A stretch of 24,216 bases of DNA from a virus. A model generated the notes under the pieces. That model did no database searches. It was not told the origin of the DNA and saw only the letters and a program-made list of their open reading frames with translations. Of this stretch, positions 15,705 through 23,031 are shown one piece after another. A program made the translations under genes and the position numbers. Position 1 is the stretch's first letter. Each line of letters begins with the position of its first letter. The stretch spans positions 1-24,216 of the IMG/VR virus record IMGVR_UViG_3300049856_000035. The stretch is one strand, 5' to 3'.

Positions 15705-16490
15705 TTATCGTCTCCGAATTTGCTTGTTACGCCAAGCCCGCCACTGGTCTGGTGACATGCGCTCGGGGTCCTCCCCAGCGCCTTCACCGTCACCGTCCAC
15801 CGTTGAGGGTGGGGGCGGGGCATTACTAACGGGTTTGCCTTGTGGCTTGAGCAGCGACAACTCCACTTTCACCAACGCCGCGATCTTCTGCGTCATCGGT
15901 AGTGCAGCAATCTGTGCGGCCACGGCTGGGTTGCTGCCGAGATGAAACAGAAGCTCCGGACCGCGTTCCGCCGATTTGATGTACTCACCCATCGGCGCAT
16001 CGACTGCGAGGTCTTGCCGTAAGGCAACCTTCTCCCAGTTCGGGTCCTTCTTCGCTTCCGCGAGGCGGCCCTGCCAGTTCTCATCGAGAACCTGCTGGTA
16101 TTCCGCATCGTTACTCTCGACAGCGCGCTGTGCGACCGCTTCCGGCACCCTGGATTGCTGGACCACCACCTCTTTCGCCAACCGTTCAGACAGCCATTGG
16201 GTCTGGGCATCGGTGAAGCGTTCGACGTCGTGATCATAAGCAGCCAATGTGGGAGGGTCAGACAACGGAGCCGTTTGGGCCTTCTCCGCTCGCTCACGCC
16301 AGTAACGAGTTTCTTCCTCGGCTTTCCGTCGGGCCGACGTCAACTCGGAGATACGTTCCTGAAACCGACCCTTGCGGGGCTTGGCCTCATCGCCGGTATC
16401 TGTCGGCGGGGGAGTCTCCGGCGGAACCACGGCCGGGGCTATTGAGTTCTCTGGCGGGATTACCGCCGCTTCAGTCTCGTTCAAGGTCAC
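15705..16490 (-). CDS. Capsid scaffolding protein, P22 gp8-like
   Basis: 261 residues from GTG 16490. The in-frame TTG at 16484 has better spacing from GAGGA and may be the true start, giving 259 residues. The product is acidic, proline-rich at both ends, and helical in the middle with a coiled-coil stretch (RISELTSARRKAEEETRYWR). It ends in MSPDQWRAWRNKQIRRR, a strongly basic C-terminal helix like the coat-binding end of P22 scaffold. It lies between portal and coat as expected. Scaffold copolymerises with coat into the procapsid and leaves before or during packaging. Confidence 0.85.
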   Translation of the reverse strand: MTLNETEAAVIPPENSIAPAVVPPETPPPTDTGDEAKPRKGRFQERISELTSARRKAEEETRYWRERAEKAQTAPLSDPPTLAAYDHDVERFTDAQTQWLSERLAKEVVVQQSRVPEAVAQRAVESNDAEYQQVLDENWQGRLAEAKKDPNWEKVALRQDLAVDAPMGEYIKSAERGPELLFHLGSNPAVAAQIAALPMTQKIAALVKVELSLLKPQGKPVSNAPPPPSTVDGDGEGAGEDPERMSPDQWRAWRNKQIRRR

Positions 16491-16506
16491 GTCCTCACGA
16501 ATGTTC

Positions 16507-16519
16507 CCCCGGTCCGGGG
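16507..16519. other. 13-base GC palindrome between portal and scaffold
   Basis: CCCCGGTCCGGGG is a palindrome except for its central base and could form a five-base-pair hairpin with a three-base loop in the 39-base portal-scaffold gap. There is no T-run, so it is not an intrinsic terminator. It may stabilise the scaffold-coat mRNA end or modulate scaffold translation. Confidence 0.4.
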
Positions 16520-16529
16520 TGAGAACCGC

Positions 16530-18458
16530 TTAACGCCCGGCTGGCGAAGGTTTGGCTTCGGGAGGCTGACTCAGCGTACGCAGTTTCTCCTGCGCCTGAA
16601 GCTGCAGATTTAGCACTTCCGTCAAAATCTTGTCGTCCTCAACCGCCTTGCGCTGGTTGTCGAGGTCGAGTCCCTGATTTTCCAGTTGCAAGCGTTGCAG
16701 TTGCAGTTGCTCCACCGGATTCGGCTCCTGCGGCTGCATCTTGGCCTGCTCCTCCTCGTTCGGCTCGATGGCACCCGTACCCAGCAGGTACTTCCTGAGA
16801 CGCGCTTCAAGCTCCGTGCTCTCAGGGATGTCGAGGCCCTTCAGGACGAGATCGGGAGCGATCTGGAACAGCACCGGCCATGCCTGACCGACCTGCAACA
16901 GACGCTCGGAGGCTTCCTGTCGGAGCGTGGTGTAGCTCGGGCCGATGGTCACCCGAACCTCAAACTTGGCCTTGCTCCGGTCCGTAACCGTAAACGACTC
17001 ACCGCTCTGCTGATCGACCACCGTCTGGTTGATGGTCACGAATTCCTCCGTGCCGTCGTTACCCAGGATGCGAATTTGCCGTTCGGTGTCGTAAATGTCG
17101 GGGATCAGGTCCAGCAACACCTCGCCGGTCTGGCGGATGGCCTTTCCCAGGTTGTCCATGTACACGTAGGAACCAACATCGCCCTCCTCTTTCCGGGCGG
17201 TGATGGCCTTCCCCGAGACCTCGTTACCTCGGGAACCCAGCGAGGCATCAAAATAACCCGTGGTCGCCTTGATGTCGTCGGCGTCCTGTTGGGCTAGCGA
17301 GATCAGTTCGATGGGTACGGGCTTGCCCGGCTCCCTAGATGGCTTGCCAACGAGGGGATCGGGGTTGTACGGCAGCCACGTCCGCTTGACCTGATTGGCC
17401 TCGTCCCACAGCGGCTGGAAGCCCCTTACCTGAGCCGGAGTCAGCAGGTAATCGACCTTCGGACTCTGGAGTATTTCCTCGGCCAGCATCGAACGGGTGA
17501 AGTTGTACGATCGTTGAGGATCTTTGGCATTACGAACCACGCCCTTGCGCAGCTCCTTGCCCTTGATGTTGACCGACTTGCCTGACACGTGGATAACGGG
17601 AATCCACTGCCACTTGTACTCAATCGGTTCTTCGAGAACGTGCGCCCCGGACATCTTTACCCAGCGGATGCAATGTCCCTTGACCGGCCGGCGGCGCTTG
17701 ACGGTGATGCCAGACGCCTCCAGTTCGTCCAGGATCAGCTTGACCTCCTCCTCCCGGATCACCCTGCCGTCAGACATCTCCAGCAGCGAGGTGGTCTTGG
17801 GGACCTTCTGGTACCACTCCACCACCCGCACGGCGTCATCCGTACACCAGTCCCCGGCCAAGTCCTCGAAGTCGGTCAGGGCCGCATTTGGGTACTGGCG
17901 TTCAAACTGGGCTTTGGGGATGCGGGAACTCACGAAACAGTACTGCGCATCGTTCTTCGTCGGGTGCGAGGCCCGCGGGTCCCACACCACCGCAAAGGGA
18001 TTGGGAATGCTGCGGATGTACAGGTCCTGATCGAAACTGTCACTGTCGGCGTATTCGTTCACCACCCGCCAATTGCCCGAGCCAATCGCGGCGGCATACA
18101 TGAACTGCTGGTCGTAGACCGATTCTGCGTCCGACAGGGCCTCAATGTTCCGGATCAACCCGGAGAACACGTCAACCATCTTCTTGCCAGTGTCTTTGAC
18201 CGAGCGGAGTTTGATCTGCGGGCGACTCTGCCGCTGATCCCCCACCATCTGGTCAATCACGGGTTCAATCCGATTGTAGGTGAAGCACGGTCGGCCTTTG
18301 CGGGCGTTCAGGATTTCCGCCTGCCACTGCTCGCCGTCCTCAAAGGCAAAGCGCAGGTCCTCCTCCGCCTTGTTCCGATTGCTGGCGTCATCAGCCGCAG
18401 CCTTGTCGTACAGGGCGCGACCTTCGGAGACCAGCTTGTCCCGGCGTTCCTTCCTCAA
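16530..18458 (-). CDS. Portal protein, P22-like
   Basis: 642 residues against 725 in P22. Starts at TTG 18458, giving a four-base TTGA overlap with the large terminase stop. GEQWQAEILNARKGRPCFTY and NRIEPVIDQMVGDQRQSRPQ near the N-terminus are typical of P22-like portals. A long mixed alpha/beta body follows. The C-terminal 75 residues are a glutamine/leucine-rich coiled coil (EQLQLQRLQLENQGLDLDNQ), consistent with a shortened version of the P22 C-terminal barrel. The protein forms the dodecameric ring at one capsid vertex, through which the terminase threads DNA. No ATG is available nearby at the N-terminus. Confidence 0.92.
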   Translation of the reverse strand: MRKERRDKLVSEGRALYDKAAADDASNRNKAEEDLRFAFEDGEQWQAEILNARKGRPCFTYNRIEPVIDQMVGDQRQSRPQIKLRSVKDTGKKMVDVFSGLIRNIEALSDAESVYDQQFMYAAAIGSGNWRVVNEYADSDSFDQDLYIRSIPNPFAVVWDPRASHPTKNDAQYCFVSSRIPKAQFERQYPNAALTDFEDLAGDWCTDDAVRVVEWYQKVPKTTSLLEMSDGRVIREEEVKLILDELEASGITVKRRRPVKGHCIRWVKMSGAHVLEEPIEYKWQWIPVIHVSGKSVNIKGKELRKGVVRNAKDPQRSYNFTRSMLAEEILQSPKVDYLLTPAQVRGFQPLWDEANQVKRTWLPYNPDPLVGKPSREPGKPVPIELISLAQQDADDIKATTGYFDASLGSRGNEVSGKAITARKEEGDVGSYVYMDNLGKAIRQTGEVLLDLIPDIYDTERQIRILGNDGTEEFVTINQTVVDQQSGESFTVTDRSKAKFEVRVTIGPSYTTLRQEASERLLQVGQAWPVLFQIAPDLVLKGLDIPESTELEARLRKYLLGTGAIEPNEEEQAKMQPQEPNPVEQLQLQRLQLENQGLDLDNQRKAVEDDKILTEVLNLQLQAQEKLRTLSQPPEAKPSPAGR

Positions 18459-19891
18459 AACCGGAACGCTCCACCAATCGCCCGCACCTTGAATTCTTCG
18501 GACTTCACGGCCACGCCACTGCCGGCCACCATCTGGTGACCGTAACGAACGGCGGAAATAACGTCATCGTCGAGCTTCACGAGATTGCCGTTGTCCCGGT
18601 GGTACTTGCGGAATTCGTCGAAAAACTCCGTGCAGGTGCTAAAGACCTTGAATCGGTCAGTCCGCATTCGTTCGTACATCTCAATCAGCCCCGGTTCGAC
18701 GAAGTTCGAGCCGTCCGGGTTGTGGAAATTGACGGCATTCGTGATCCCCGACTGTTGGTAAATCTGCCGCACCGTCTCGCCCGAACCCTTCTCCCGATTG
18801 TCGGCGTCGTGGGGAAAGACCATCGGACTGTGTGCCCACTGGCTGTTAGCCACCGCCGCGTGCGCCGCCACAATCTCCCCCGACCGTCGATACACCCTCG
18901 TCAGGTAGATCACGTCCTGTTCCGGATCGTGCGCCAACCAGGCTATGGCCGTCGGATGGTTGATACCGATGTCAATCGCCCGGATGACCCGGTACCACGG
19001 CCGTTGTTCCACGTGAAACGGCTCGCACTTCAGGCGTTCCTCAGAGATCGGAAAGACCAACCCAGACCCGAAGAACGGCGTGCCCTTCGAGCGCATGTCC
19101 CGCTCGTGCTCGGGGATGCTTTTCAGAATCTTGGTCTGCACTTCGGGAGTGAGGTGTGGACACTGACTCCACGCAATCGGCCCAATCAGGGCCTGAAACT
19201 CACCCCTGGACTCCATGAACGTCCGGACGAGGTTGGTCATGCCCAGTTCGGGGGTCATGCTGTAGACGATCAATCCTCCCCTACCCTGATCCCCGGTCAT
19301 CGTGCGAGTGACCAACTGCCCCACCACCTCGTCCGGCGGCTGCTCGTCAACCAGAATCTGGTCCACCGATGAACCGGCAAAGGGGAGGGTCGCCTGACCC
19401 GTCCCAGCCTGCGTGTAGGACCGTAAGCTGATGCGCGACTCACCTCCGGTGACGTGCTTGACCCAGATGTCAGAGGCCAGCCCCGGCGATTGTGAGCGGG
19501 CGATGCGGACCACCTCGTCGGGGTGTATCCAACCCCCAGAGATCCTTTCCCCATCCAGCAGGTCGCCAATCAGTTCCTTCTGGAGCACGTCCCGAACCTG
19601 TCTGGAATCGACACCCAATGCCCAGTGCGTTCCGGCACGCTGGAATCGCCTGCCCTGCCAGTCCTCTGGGTAGTTCCCCGTGGCGTGCAGGGCGAAGGCG
19701 TAGGCAGCGGAAAGCGTCTTGCCGGTGCGGTTGCCGGCCAGCACCATCACCTCCGAGTGGGTGGCTGTGGCCGCGAAAAACTGCTCCTGCCACGGATACC
19801 AGGGTTCGATGAACTCCCGCCGGTGGCTTGCCCGGTAGTTCAGCGCCTCAACCTTGAGGTCAATCCGGTCCTGCGCTCGCGCCAGATTCAT
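18455..19891 (-). CDS. Terminase large subunit, P22 gp2-like
   Basis: 478 residues from ATG 19891, which shares its A with the preceding TGA. An in-frame TTG three bases earlier is an alternative. The ATPase domain shows Walker A LAGNRTGKT (51-59), Walker B ILVDE (179-183) and a coupling motif SMTP (211-214). The nuclease domain has Asp307 in AIDIGINHP, His361/Asp362 in FPHDAD, and Asp441-443 in LDDDVISAVRYG, the usual acidic cluster. The enzyme cuts concatemeric DNA and drives it into the procapsid through the portal. It lies between the small subunit and the portal. Confidence 0.94.
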   Translation of the reverse strand: MNLARAQDRIDLKVEALNYRASHRREFIEPWYPWQEQFFAATATHSEVMVLAGNRTGKTLSAAYAFALHATGNYPEDWQGRRFQRAGTHWALGVDSRQVRDVLQKELIGDLLDGERISGGWIHPDEVVRIARSQSPGLASDIWVKHVTGGESRISLRSYTQAGTGQATLPFAGSSVDQILVDEQPPDEVVGQLVTRTMTGDQGRGGLIVYSMTPELGMTNLVRTFMESRGEFQALIGPIAWSQCPHLTPEVQTKILKSIPEHERDMRSKGTPFFGSGLVFPISEERLKCEPFHVEQRPWYRVIRAIDIGINHPTAIAWLAHDPEQDVIYLTRVYRRSGEIVAAHAAVANSQWAHSPMVFPHDADNREKGSGETVRQIYQQSGITNAVNFHNPDGSNFVEPGLIEMYERMRTDRFKVFSTCTEFFDEFRKYHRDNGNLVKLDDDVISAVRYGHQMVAGSGVAVKSEEFKVRAIGGAFRF

Positions 19892-20166
19892 CAACCGAAC
19901 AACTCGTCAGGGTTCATGCCCAGTTGCTTGGCCTTGGCCCGCAGCTCGTCGGCCGAACGTACCGTGGTGTCCAGCGTCCCCGACATCTCGACCGAGGTCA
20001 GGTCGGGCATCGACTTACGCAACAGGATTTCAGCCGCCCGCAACTGGGTAGCGGTCAGTTCGGTCTTGCCGTCCAGGTGCTCCCCGAGCTTCCCGAGGAT
20101 GGCCGTGACGGGGATGCCCTCCCGCGCCCTGAGTAACGCCAATTGCCTCCGGGTAATGTCACTCAC
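19891..20166 (-). CDS. Probable terminase small subunit
   Basis: 91 residues from GTG 20166, overlapping the preceding stop by four bases (GTGA), with GGAG seven bases upstream. The product is helical: TRRQLALLRAREGIPVTAIL, then LTATQLRAAEILLRKSMPDL (37-56), then SVEMSGTLDTTV. Short proteins with the segment T..Q..AAEILL.K..PDL..VE.SG precede large terminases in many phages. The role, DNA recognition at the start of packaging, is inferred from this pattern and from direct adjacency to the large subunit. No clear winged-helix signature was seen. Confidence 0.72.
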   Translation of the reverse strand: MSDITRRQLALLRAREGIPVTAILGKLGEHLDGKTELTATQLRAAEILLRKSMPDLTSVEMSGTLDTTVRSADELRAKAKQLGMNPDELFG

Positions 20167-20501
20167 CGGCCCGCTCCGTACAGGTTAACCACCTGCCAGC
20201 CGTATTCCTGGCTGTCTTGGGTACTCAACCCCTCATCAGCCATCGCCGTCAGCACTTTGGCCTCCGCCTCGTTGCAGTCGTTAATGATCCGATTCTGGTC
20301 GGCAGTCACTAGGATTTGAGTAGTAGCGGCTGGGGTGACCGAGGTCCAGTCCACCAGTACCGTACCGGTAGACCGGCAGTCGAGCCGGTACTTGAGCGTG
20401 GTGGGAGCCACCACGGAGCCGTCAGAGCCTACCCGACGCACGTTGACGGTGCGTGCTGAGTCCTCGTTGACGACGGAAAGATAGCCTTGATGAAGTCGCA
20501 T
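20163..20501 (-). CDS. Small beta-rich protein upstream of terminase
   Basis: 112 residues from ATG 20501, with only a weak GCGGG upstream. It is preceded by the only gap (30 bases) in the right half of the window. The middle reads LKYRLDCRSTGTVLVDWTSV followed by TPAATTQILVTADQNRIIND. This resembles small Ig-like phage structural proteins with a YR.D....GTV..DWTSVTPA..T.I.V pattern. The C-terminus is helical (EAEAKVLTAMADEGL). It would be the first gene of the late module and could be a minor virion protein. The exact function is unknown. Confidence 0.6.
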   Translation of the reverse strand: MRLHQGYLSVVNEDSARTVNVRRVGSDGSVVAPTTLKYRLDCRSTGTVLVDWTSVTPAATTQILVTADQNRIINDCNEAEAKVLTAMADEGLSTQDSQEYGWQVVNLYGAGR

Positions 20502-20531
20502 GCTGCCCGCGATGAAAACACACGTTGGCAG

Positions 20532-20942
20532 CTATATAGACGATCTCGCCCTATCAAAGGTGGACAAATTGGACAGGCGGGACTCTGGCAACACATCCAG
20601 TCTGCCGGCGAGGTAGCCGTGGGCTTGTTCGAGCCATTGGTACATGCGTGACTTGGACATACCCAGGGCGTCTGCCTTCTCGTCCCTTGTGGCGCTGGAG
20701 CGGTAGATCACTTCAACGACGGCTCTGGGTATCTCGTCCATCGTCAACCAGGCGCGGTGGAAATCAGCAATTTCCTTGGGCATGGTTTTGATGGGGATGT
20801 GCTGGGTGGTTTGTTTGATGGCAGCCCCCACGGCGCCTTCCTCCTTGATGCGGCTCATCAGCGAGGATTTCGGCCAGCCGTCTTCATGACGTTGGCGCCA
20901 GCGGCCCCACTCCTTGCCGCGTTGATTGACCCAAGCGATCAA
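20532..20942 (-). CDS. Putative late regulator with sigma70-r4-like HTH (Q-like)
   Basis: 136 residues from TTG 20942 (TTGA overlap), supported by GGAGG five bases upstream. The N-terminus has NQRGKEWGRW (6-15), a WGRW motif seen in phage Q-like antiterminators and related proteins. Residues about 53-66 (TMPKEIADFHRAWL) and the helix-turn-helix near 86-112 (DEKADALGMSKSRMYQWLEQ) resemble sigma-70 region 4-like regulators found at the end of phage early operons. It is the last early gene, just before the virion genes, where a late-gene activator is expected. It lacks any visible zinc-binding cysteines. It could also be a DNA-binding protein of another family. Confidence 0.6.
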   Translation of the reverse strand: MIAWVNQRGKEWGRWRQRHEDGWPKSSLMSRIKEEGAVGAAIKQTTQHIPIKTMPKEIADFHRAWLTMDEIPRAVVEVIYRSSATRDEKADALGMSKSRMYQWLEQAHGYLAGRLDVLPESRLSNLSTFDRARSSI

Positions 20943-21076
20943 TTCAGCCTCCAGAGGTCGTCATCGTCTACGGAATGAACTCGGCGGAGGTCGTTGGGGT
21001 CGAGGGCCAGCACTTGGATCGGCTCTTCGACGTCGGTCATCCACAAGAACAGCCGGTACTCGATTGCTTGTTCCAT
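20939..21076 (-). CDS. Small acidic protein, 45 residues
   Basis: ATG 21076 shares its A with the TGA of the nuclease gene, and the frame ends at TGA 20939, overlapping the TTG start of the regulator by four bases. It therefore fills exactly the space between two genes with no gap. The product is acidic (VEEPIQV, ALDPNDL, VDDDDLWRLN) with one Trp near each end and no membrane segment. Its 3' end carries the GGAGG for the next gene. Function unknown; it could be a small inhibitor or regulator. Confidence 0.6.
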   Translation of the reverse strand: MEQAIEYRLFLWMTDVEEPIQVLALDPNDLRRVHSVDDDDLWRLN

Positions 21077-21504
21077 CACGAACCCCAGTGCTTGACTGTC
21101 AGGTACCCGGTCCGACCCTCAGCCCGGAGGGTGTGCAGCCTTTTCAACTCGGACCGATAATGGCTGGCGATAAAGGCTTTGTCCACCTTGGAGAGCTTCA
21201 GGCTGAAGTGGGCCTTGGTGCTCAGAGCTCTAACCTTCTCGGGTCCCATCTTGGCCTCGGCCCACGTCACAAACGAGATCGGGTCTGATCCTAATCGCTG
21301 ATGACAGGTGAAGCAGTGCGCGAAGGCGTTCTCCGGTGACCAGCGGGTTGATTTGTGCCGTCTGGAATACAGGTGGGAGCAGTGCAGGTTCTGGGCACCG
21401 TGCTGGAAGGTCTTGTGGCAACACTCACAGGTCCAAGCTGACCGTTCTCGAATGCAGAGGGAGAAGGCCACGTCAGCCGGTTCCCGGCGAATGCTGAAGC
21501 CCAC
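21076..21504 (-). CDS. HNH/NinG-like endonuclease
   Basis: 142 residues from GTG 21504, immediately after the preceding TAG. The zinc-finger-like layout is clear: C26-x-C28-C29, HCSH with Cys42 and His44, Asn59 in WSPENAFAHC, then C64-x-x-C67-His68. This is a CxxC...H...N...CxxCH arrangement as in HNH nucleases and lambda NinG/Rap recombination endonucleases, which resolve branched DNA. The C-terminal half is helical and basic (SKVDKAFIASHYRSELKRLH). Position between replication and late control genes parallels the nin region of lambdoid phages. The exact family is uncertain. Confidence 0.65.
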   Translation of the reverse strand: MGFSIRREPADVAFSLCIRERSAWTCECCHKTFQHGAQNLHCSHLYSRRHKSTRWSPENAFAHCFTCHQRLGSDPISFVTWAEAKMGPEKVRALSTKAHFSLKLSKVDKAFIASHYRSELKRLHTLRAEGRTGYLTVKHWGS

Positions 21505-21981
21505 CTACACGTCCCCGTAGCGTTGTTCAGCGAGGTATCCCTGGTATCGGGCTTCCAGCCGCATCCACAACTCAGCCGCCCAATCTTCGGTTGATAGCTG
21601 AGAACGCGAGGTCACACCGCATTCTACCCGAACCTTCTCAGCACACTCGTGGGTATTGGCGGCCCCCATGAACTCCCAGAACGTGGCCTCTGCACACCGA
21701 ATCCCCGCCTGTTGCGTCTCGCTCAACTCGTCCCACTTCTTGCGTGGTGCCGGTGGCGCGGGAGTGCCCGGAGGCGTGGGAGACACCTCGCGGGGCACGT
21801 CTACCGCACCACCGACATTTTCATGCTGAGGCAAGTTTAGCAGGGCTACCGCCACGTCCGTGTTGACCTTGTGAAATTCCGTGTTGTCGTCCATCGGAGA
21901 CACGTCAATGGTGTAGCGGACGGTGCCGTCCACCAGCGAGGTAAATTTGGCAATGGTTCCCTTCAGGGCCAACACGCTCAC
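21505..21981 (-). CDS. Uncharacterised two-domain phage protein
   Basis: 158 residues from GTG 21981 (GTGA overlap), with GGAGG upstream. Residues 1-50 are beta-rich (LALKGTIAKFTSLVDGTVRY then TIDVSPMDDNTEFHKV), a pattern I associate with phage-encoded domains next to replication and recombination genes. A proline-rich linker follows (SPTPPGTPAPPAPRKK). The C-terminal half is helical (KWDELSETQQAGIRCAEATF) and ends with RSQLSTEDWAAELWMRLEAR. A role in DNA metabolism is suggested only by context. No catalytic motif was recognised. Confidence 0.65.
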   Translation of the reverse strand: MSVLALKGTIAKFTSLVDGTVRYTIDVSPMDDNTEFHKVNTDVAVALLNLPQHENVGGAVDVPREVSPTPPGTPAPPAPRKKWDELSETQQAGIRCAEATFWEFMGAANTHECAEKVRVECGVTSRSQLSTEDWAAELWMRLEARYQGYLAEQRYGDV

Positions 21982-22157
21982 GCCTCAACCTCCGGTCCCG
22001 CCACCAATCGCCACCAGCCATCTTGATCGTACTGATACGCGCCCCACCGATCACCGGGCTTGGGGTGTGGCGGCATCATTGCGTGCGGCCCTTCGTAGTG
22101 ACACCGGTCGCCGACCTGACAGGGGCAGAACGGATCGCCGTATTTGCAGGGGGTCAC
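21978..22157 (-). CDS. Cysteine-rich mini protein, 59 residues
   Basis: Starts at GTG 22157 (GTGA overlap with the HTH gene stop), with AGGTGG five bases upstream; GTG 22166 is an alternative. The N-terminus TPCKYGDPFCPCQVGDRCHY puts four cysteines in 15 residues, a likely single metal site or disulfide knot. The C-terminal half is Trp/Tyr-rich (GDRWGAYQYDQDGWWRLV). Short phage proteins opening with C..GD.FCPCQ.GD.CHYEG occur in other phage genomes as I recall, without assigned function. Confidence 0.65.
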   Translation of the reverse strand: MTPCKYGDPFCPCQVGDRCHYEGPHAMMPPHPKPGDRWGAYQYDQDGWWRLVAGPEVEA

Positions 22158-22327
22158 GGCTTCCACCTAAGCAATGCGCCATTCACGTCACTGAGCTTCA
22201 GCCTGTACTTGCGATTCCGCACCTTCAACGGCTGATCCGGCGTCCAACCGTTTTTCAGGTGCTGGTAGATGGTTGAGCTGGAGACGTTGAAGCGTTGGGC
22301 CAGCTCGATGATTTGGGCTGACCTCAT
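22154..22327 (-). CDS. Small helix-turn-helix protein
   Basis: 57 residues from ATG 22327 (ATGA overlap), with GGTGGA four bases upstream. The first 25 residues are a good helix-turn-helix, IIELAQRFNVSSSTIYQHLK, in the style of small excisionase/MerR-like or resolvase-type DNA-binding domains. The C-terminal half is basic and beta-prone (LKVRNRKYRLKLSDVNGALL). It is probably a small DNA-binding regulator. Target and direction of regulation cannot be inferred. Confidence 0.65.
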   Translation of the reverse strand: MRSAQIIELAQRFNVSSSTIYQHLKNGWTPDQPLKVRNRKYRLKLSDVNGALLRWKP

Positions 22328-22629
22328 TTCGTCCACCGCAAGATGCACAGAAACTCTCCCGGCTTGGCGCTGGACGTGCAGAACGGCTGAATCTCGTAGG
22401 GCTTTTCTACGCAGTCCATTTTGTTCACTGAGCCATCCGCTGTGTACCCATAGGTGCAGTCATTGCGGGTCATAAACTTCGCGCCGGACTGGTACTTTTG
22501 CTCGGCTTCCAATAGACGCTCTGTCAGCTTTATTTGCCCGCCCAACAGAATGTAGATAACGACAATCAAGACGGCACATAAGCCACCAAGACCATAGAAT
22601 GCCACCGAAGTCTTGTCTATTGCCCTCAC
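22324..22629 (-). CDS. Membrane-anchored periplasmic protein with four cysteines
   Basis: 101 residues from GTG 22629 (GTGA overlap with the 43-residue gene), preceded by GGGGGTGG. A longer frame exists upstream, but it would overlap that gene fully and the hydrophobic segment would lose its short positive N-terminus. Residues 10-30 form one membrane span (GLCAVLIVVIYILLGG), followed by a helix (KLTERLLEAEQKYQ). Four outer cysteines at 58, 73, 84 and 95 could make two disulfides in the periplasm. Superinfection exclusion or an envelope-modifying role would fit, but nothing identifies it. Confidence 0.55.
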   Translation of the reverse strand: MRAIDKTSVAFYGLGGLCAVLIVVIYILLGGQIKLTERLLEAEQKYQSGAKFMTRNDCTYGYTADGSVNKMDCVEKPYEIQPFCTSSAKPGEFLCILRWTK

Positions 22630-22757
22630 AACCACCCCCAAATCCACCCCAAGCCAGCCACCAACACCAGCATGAAGGCACATCCAACGATAAAGCCATT
22701 CTGGAAATGCCGGTATCCGTGCCGCTGCCACGCTGAGTTTTCGACGTACTCGTTCAC
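22626..22757 (-). CDS. Single-pass membrane mini protein, 43 residues
   Basis: Starts at GTG 22757 with GGAGG just upstream and overlaps the previous gene by four bases (GTGA). A polar, aromatic N-terminus (VNEYVENSAWQRHGYRHFQN) precedes a hydrophobic segment GFIVGCAFMLVLVAGLGWIW that runs to the C-terminus. The longer reading frame up to 22862 would lie over two upstream small genes and is rejected. No family recognised. Confidence 0.5.
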   Translation of the reverse strand: MNEYVENSAWQRHGYRHFQNGFIVGCAFMLVLVAGLGWIWGWL

Positions 22758-22855
22758 AACCACCTCCAGAACGCCCACGTGCAGATGATAAACGCCACCG
22801 TCAGCCCGAAGGCGTTGACGATGCCGATGAATAGGCGGTGTTGCTCGTCGTTCAT
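22754..22855 (-). CDS. Membrane mini protein, 33 residues
   Basis: ATG 22855 overlaps the previous stop (ATGA), with GAGGGGAG eight bases upstream, and the frame ends at TGA 22754 on the next start. The product MNDEQHRLFIGIVNAFGLTV continues into AFIICTWAFWRWL: seven polar residues and then one hydrophobic helix ending in Trp. It fills the space between two coupled genes exactly and is shorter than usual gene-calling cutoffs. Confidence 0.5.
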   Translation of the reverse strand: MNDEQHRLFIGIVNAFGLTVAFIICTWAFWRWL

Positions 22856-23031
22856 TCGTCAAACTCCCCTCTGGCTATCGCAATAGTGAAATAAACTAAC
22901 CCAGCGAATGCCCAGCAACTGATGCCAAACAGGACCATCTCCCCTTCGTTCAAGAAGAACCACGCGCCATATCCAGTCACCGCAAGCAGCCCCACGAAAA
23001 TCCACACGGCCACGAATCGACCCACGTTCAT
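22852..23031 (-). CDS. Two-pass membrane mini protein, 59 residues
   Basis: ATG 23031 overlaps the previous stop (ATGA), with a strong GGGGAG six bases upstream. Two hydrophobic helices (VGRFVAVWIFVGLLAVTGYG and FGISCWAFAGLVYFTIAIAR) are joined by a short acidic loop (NEGEM), and the protein ends GEFDE. The two-helix hairpin layout is found in small holins and other phage membrane proteins, but no endolysin is adjacent, so I do not assign a holin function. Confidence 0.6.
   Translation of the reverse strand: MNVGRFVAVWIFVGLLAVTGYGAWFFLNEGEMVLFGISCWAFAGLVYFTIAIARGEFDE

Noticed and set aside
17589-19372. Long plus-strand frames of 316 and 278 codons
   Set aside because: They are antisense to the portal and large terminase genes, which have clear family motifs; no binding sites or recognisable domains.
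20500-20580. Possible late promoter with TATATA and TTGTCC elements in front of the 112-residue gene
   Set aside because: The spacing between the elements is about 23 bases and no other -35 fits, so it is not supportable by sequence alone.
22852-23031. Holin assignment for the two-helix membrane protein
   Set aside because: No endolysin or spanin gene is next to it, and two hydrophobic helices alone are not specific.
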